From contig JAIYBZ010000037.1 in the NCBI GenBank assembly GCA_027488255.1, positions 186,001-250,000 of the forward strand: DNA of 64,000 bases, in the 5' to 3' direction. Position numbers and translations under genes: made by a program. Below are positions 63,482 to 64,000 of this stretch, piece by piece. The first letter of the stretch is position 1, and each line of letters starts with the position of its first letter. The notes under the pieces are model-generated. The model was not told the DNA's origin. It did no database searches and saw nothing but the letters and a program-made list of their open reading frames with translations. This stretch comes from Comamonadaceae bacterium. Its GTDB lineage: Bacteria; Pseudomonadota; Gammaproteobacteria; Burkholderiales; Burkholderiaceae_C.

Positions 63482-64000
63482 ATGAACCGTTATCCGGTCT
63501 GGAAGTACGCGATCATCGTGATCGCCACATTGCTGGGTGTCATCTACACGCTGCCCAATTTTTATGGTGAAGCGCCTGCGGTGCAGGTCTCCTCGGGCAA
63601 AGCCACCATCAAGGTGGACACCCAAGTGCTGCAAAAAGTCGAAGAAGCCCTCAAGGCCGCTGACTTAAATGCCGACAGCATTGCATTGGAGGGGGGTTCG
63701 GTCCGTGCTCGGTTTGGCAGCACCGACCAGCAACTGAAAGCCAAAGACGCGATTCAAAGAGCACTGACACCCGAGGGTGCCGACCCACAGTTTGTCGTGG
63801 CCTTGAATTTGGTCTCGCGTTCACCAGCTTGGTTGACCGCCCTGCACGCCTCGCCCATGTACTTGGGGCTGGATTTGCGCGGCGGCGTGCACTTCATGTT
63901 GGAAGTGGACATGCAAGCGGCGCTGACACAAAAGGTCGAGTCTATTGGCGGCGATCTGCGCAGCTTGTTGCGTGAAAAAGATGTGCGCCATGGCGGGATC
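63482..64000 (+). CDS. secD: Protein translocase subunit SecD, N-terminal part
   Basis: SecD with SecF uses the proton gradient to help pull proteins across the membrane. The first 173 codons are visible and run off the right edge. They show the N-terminal membrane helix (MNRYPVWKYAIIVIATLLGVIYTLPNFYG), the start of the P1 periplasmic domain, and the D1-type signature YLGLDLRGGVHFMLEVDM near 133-150. It follows yajC in the usual order. Confidence 0.96.
   Translation, partial: MNRYPVWKYAIIVIATLLGVIYTLPNFYGEAPAVQVSSGKATIKVDTQVLQKVEEALKAADLNADSIALEGGSVRARFGSTDQQLKAKDAIQRALTPEGADPQFVVALNLVSRSPAWLTALHASPMYLGLDLRGGVHFMLEVDMQAALTQKVESIGGDLRSLLREKDVRHGGI

Overview
The window looks like chromosome from a betaproteobacterium of the order Burkholderiales, most likely family Comamonadaceae and close to Limnohabitans or Rhodoferax. 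This rests on protein resemblance and gene order (rpmH-rnpA-yidD-yidC-mnmE beside dnaA-dnaN-gyrB, RcoM with form I cox genes, phasin), not on a search. GC content is high throughout. I see no tRNA, rRNA, insertion sequence, prophage or CRISPR array. Almost every base is coding or short intergenic, and no gap without a gene exceeds about 300 bases.

Layout. 1-4.1 kb: end of a MOSC protein, malic enzyme maeB, a secreted T1/barnase-type RNase with a barstar inhibitor. 4.1-10.6 kb: lptD-surA-rsmA on the minus strand, divergent from amgK-rsmE. 10.6-14.1 kb: an MFS transporter, an alpha/beta hydrolase and an M20 peptidase. 14.3-26.5 kb: a complete form I aerobic CO dehydrogenase locus (rcoM, coxMSL, coxG, coxD, coxE, coxF, mocA, a 2OG-Fe oxygenase, a polytopic membrane protein, coxI), followed at 26.6-29.3 kb by a second, IorAB-type molybdenum hydroxylase. 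29.4-34.1 kb: an L-threonate (C4 sugar acid) operon hyi-otnC-otnK-ltnD-Bug. 34.2-40.3 kb: a DOPA-type dioxygenase, gabD, a lipocalin, a FadR-type GntR regulator, and a flavin monooxygenase with a DUF2783 protein.

40.3-44.9 kb: metX-metW behind a SAM-II-like riboswitch with its own terminator, a GDT1/TMEM165-type exporter, amtB with a sigma-54-like promoter, and a glycine-rich RRM protein. 45.0-49.3 kb: kdsD-kdsC-lptC divergent from a Kef-type antiporter. 49.3-59.0 kb: the replication-origin region, with mnmE, yidC, yidD, rnpA and rpmH on the minus strand and dnaA, dnaN and gyrB on the plus strand. 59.2-64 kb: a DnaQ-like exonuclease, an unknown membrane-anchored protein, a phasin, an enoyl-CoA hydratase, a RhtA-type exporter, yajC and the start of secD.

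How the parts fit. The cox locus is the most interesting accessory block. It holds the CO sensor-regulator, the three enzyme subunits, the membrane recruiter CoxG, the AAA/VWA maturation pair, two XdhC-type cofactor factors and a molybdopterin cytidylyltransferase, so it appears able to build and control an active CO dehydrogenase. A perfect 12-bp direct repeat with a 21-bp period upstream of coxM fits a LytTR-family operator and is a candidate RcoM binding site. The oxygenase and membrane protein inside the locus have no established role in CO oxidation and are the best candidates for something undescribed. With phasin and the sugar-acid and aromatic-type catabolic genes, the window suggests an aquatic heterotroph that supplements its energy with CO.
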